This document shows, piece by piece, positions 62,716-64,000 of a stretch of DNA of 64,000 nucleotides. Source of the DNA: Metellina segmentata (lineage: Eukaryota > Arthropoda > Arachnida > Araneae > Tetragnathidae); the NCBI GenBank assembly GCA_947359465.1, contig OX375881.1, positions 34,079,742 through 34,143,741 on the forward strand. The letters are read 5' to 3'. Numbering within the stretch: the first letter of the stretch is position 1; the number at the start of each line of letters is the position of its first letter. The notes beneath the pieces are model-generated. The model saw nothing but the letters and a program-made list of their open reading frames with translations, did no database searches and was not told where the DNA came from. Position numbers and translations under genes: made by a program.

Positions 62716-64000
62716 TCAGTTATTGAACCACGACTTCATATGGTCAGCTGCTGTCGACGTCAAGTTCGGTCCTTCATGGTTTCCAACTTTCTCAACGTCA
62801 TAGCGATCATGGGGTTTCACTTTCTTCACTCGATATGGTCCTAAGAATTTCGGTCGTAATTTCATTCCGACACCAAATTGAGTCCGCTGAATAGCAATAA
62901 GATCGCCCTCTTTGTATTGATGAGGTTTCTTCCTGTTCTTATCATACGTTCTTTTATTCTCTTCCTGAATTTTTAGGATACTCTCTTTGGCATCGTCTCT
63001 TAATTTCTTCCTCTTCTCTAGAAAAACTTCAGTATATTCTTCTTCTAAAAGCTGGACTATCTTGAGATCTTCTTTGTTTCGCATTTTCACACCTGTCAAA
63101 AGTTCGAAGGGTGTCCATCTTGTGCTTCTGGAGGTTGTACTATTGAGTATTCTTTGTACGGCGTCAACGTGTTTGAACCATTTGATCGGTTCTTCAATTG
63201 AAAGTTTGGATAACACTGGAATCAGGGTTTTGTGCATTCTTTCTACTTGTCCATTGCCTCTTGGGATTCCTGTTGTGATTTTTAGGTGTTCAATCCCGTT
63301 TTCGCAACAAAAATCTGTAAATTCTTTAGATGTAAAAGCGGATCCTCTATCCGAGATTATCCTCGCAGGATTTCCAAAACTATTTTGTTGTTGTTTGAGT
63401 TTATTTATTGCGTCACCTGATGTCGTAGATTTGGTAGGATATAACCAAGTGAATTTTGTGAATGCGTCTACTACCGTGAAGATATGCTGATAGTTCTTAG
63501 ATGTTGAAGGTAACGGACCTATGAAATCAATGTGATAAGTGTATAATGGAACGTCCTCTTTAGGAATTGGATTTAGAAATCCTTCAGCTTTCCTAGCTTC
63601 TTATTACTGAGTATGCATGCGTACACAATTACTTATAAAATCTTCAACATGTTTCCTCAATTTAGGAATAAAAAATTCACGCTTAACTACCTCTTCAGTT
63701 TTATTTACAGCGAAATGTCCTTTCTGGTGTGCATGTCGTATTATTTCGTCTTGCATAGCTCTGGGGACAACTAAAAGTTCACGATCATTATCGTATTTAT
63801 ACACGACACCGTTTTTTGTAAAATAATCTGAATTACTTCCATCTTCTATCAGTTTTTTAATTGCGGTAATGTGGTCGTCATTGGATTGGGAAGCAATTAT
63901 TTTATGAGTTATTCCGTCATCTGCAATGACTTGCATCACTTGCATTACAGGGTATCTACTGAGTGCATCCACGTGGGCCATTTGTTTACCAGGTTTGTGG
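62716..64000 (-). pseudogene. pol 3' part, unit 4 (cut by window end)
   Basis: Integrase C-terminus to the RNase H/integrase linker, identical to the other units as far as the window goes, with the TAATAA at 63601-63606. The upstream gag-RT part is outside the window. Confidence 0.85.

Larger units (their letters stand above)
44296..64000 (-). mobile_element. Tandem array of a Ty3/gypsy LTR retrotransposon, 5985-bp period
   Basis: Order from left: LTR (44296-44663), internal, LTR (50281-50648), internal, LTR (56266-56633), internal, LTR (62251-62618), partial internal to the window end. Every feature recurs at exactly +5985. All units read on the - strand. Gag precedes protease, RT, RNase H and integrase, the Ty3/gypsy order (integrase last). 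No env-like ORF lies between pol and the 3' LTR (about 97 bp). Differences noticed: two bases in the leftmost LTR and one in internal region 1. The left flank is the TA repeat; the right end of the array is outside. Confidence 0.93.

Noticed and set aside
44296..64000. Array considered as satellite DNA or segmental duplication of a host gene
   Set aside because: Unit boundaries coincide with LTR, primer site, gag and pol; no host sequence is in the unit.

Overview
The window is eukaryotic genomic DNA: AT-rich, with GT-AG introns and dense, nested transposable elements. The host gene and the mix of Tc1/mariner, piggyBac, hAT, Helitron, tRNA-SINE and Ty3/gypsy families point to an arthropod. 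The style of the gag and transposase families suggests a chelicerate such as a spider, but that is inference only.

Left third (391-21516, + strand): the 3' part of one host gene, the INO80 chromatin-remodelling ATPase. I reconstruct 13 exons (1801 nt, about 599 codons after a split first codon) with consistent phases. They run through the second RecA-like helicase lobe (motifs IV, V, VI), the conserved post-helicase segment and a basic AT-hook-like tail, ending at a TAA at 21514-21516. The upstream exons lie outside the window. The introns hold a nested CAGGGTGGC-terminated element, two Helitron-like elements, an element with TGACGTCA inverted ends, a tRNA-SINE split by an internally deleted Tc1 element, a second SINE, several copies of a CTAGTA-ended repeat, and a perfect 306-bp tandem duplication.

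Middle (21517-42880): no host gene is recognised. This is a transposon graveyard: a deleted piggyBac with TTAA target sites, a gag-bearing Ty3/gypsy remnant on the - strand with related end sequences, a second gag fragment, several hAT (ZMYM1-like) transposase fragments, a long DDE/hAT-like transposase pseudogene, tRNA-like SINE heads, and Helitron-like copies. One Helitron-like copy carries a SINE with a perfect 15-bp target duplication.

42820-44295: a TA microsatellite holds a Tc1-like transposon with clear inverted ends. Its transposase is broken and has lost two of its three catalytic acidic residues.

44296-64000 (end): a head-to-tail array of one Ty3/gypsy LTR retrotransposon on the - strand, repeating every 5985 bp (368-bp LTR plus internal region, with neighbouring units sharing an LTR). 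Three internal regions are complete and a fourth runs off the end. Each unit has a tRNA-Pro-type primer binding site and a long leader containing an 811-bp inverted-repeat element with an 8-bp target duplication. It then has a single-frame gag-protease-RT-RNase H-integrase reading frame broken by the same stop codons in every unit. The units are almost identical and share the same defects, so the array most likely grew by recombination between LTRs (or is partly an assembly artefact) rather than by repeated transposition. This array is the most unusual structure in the window.
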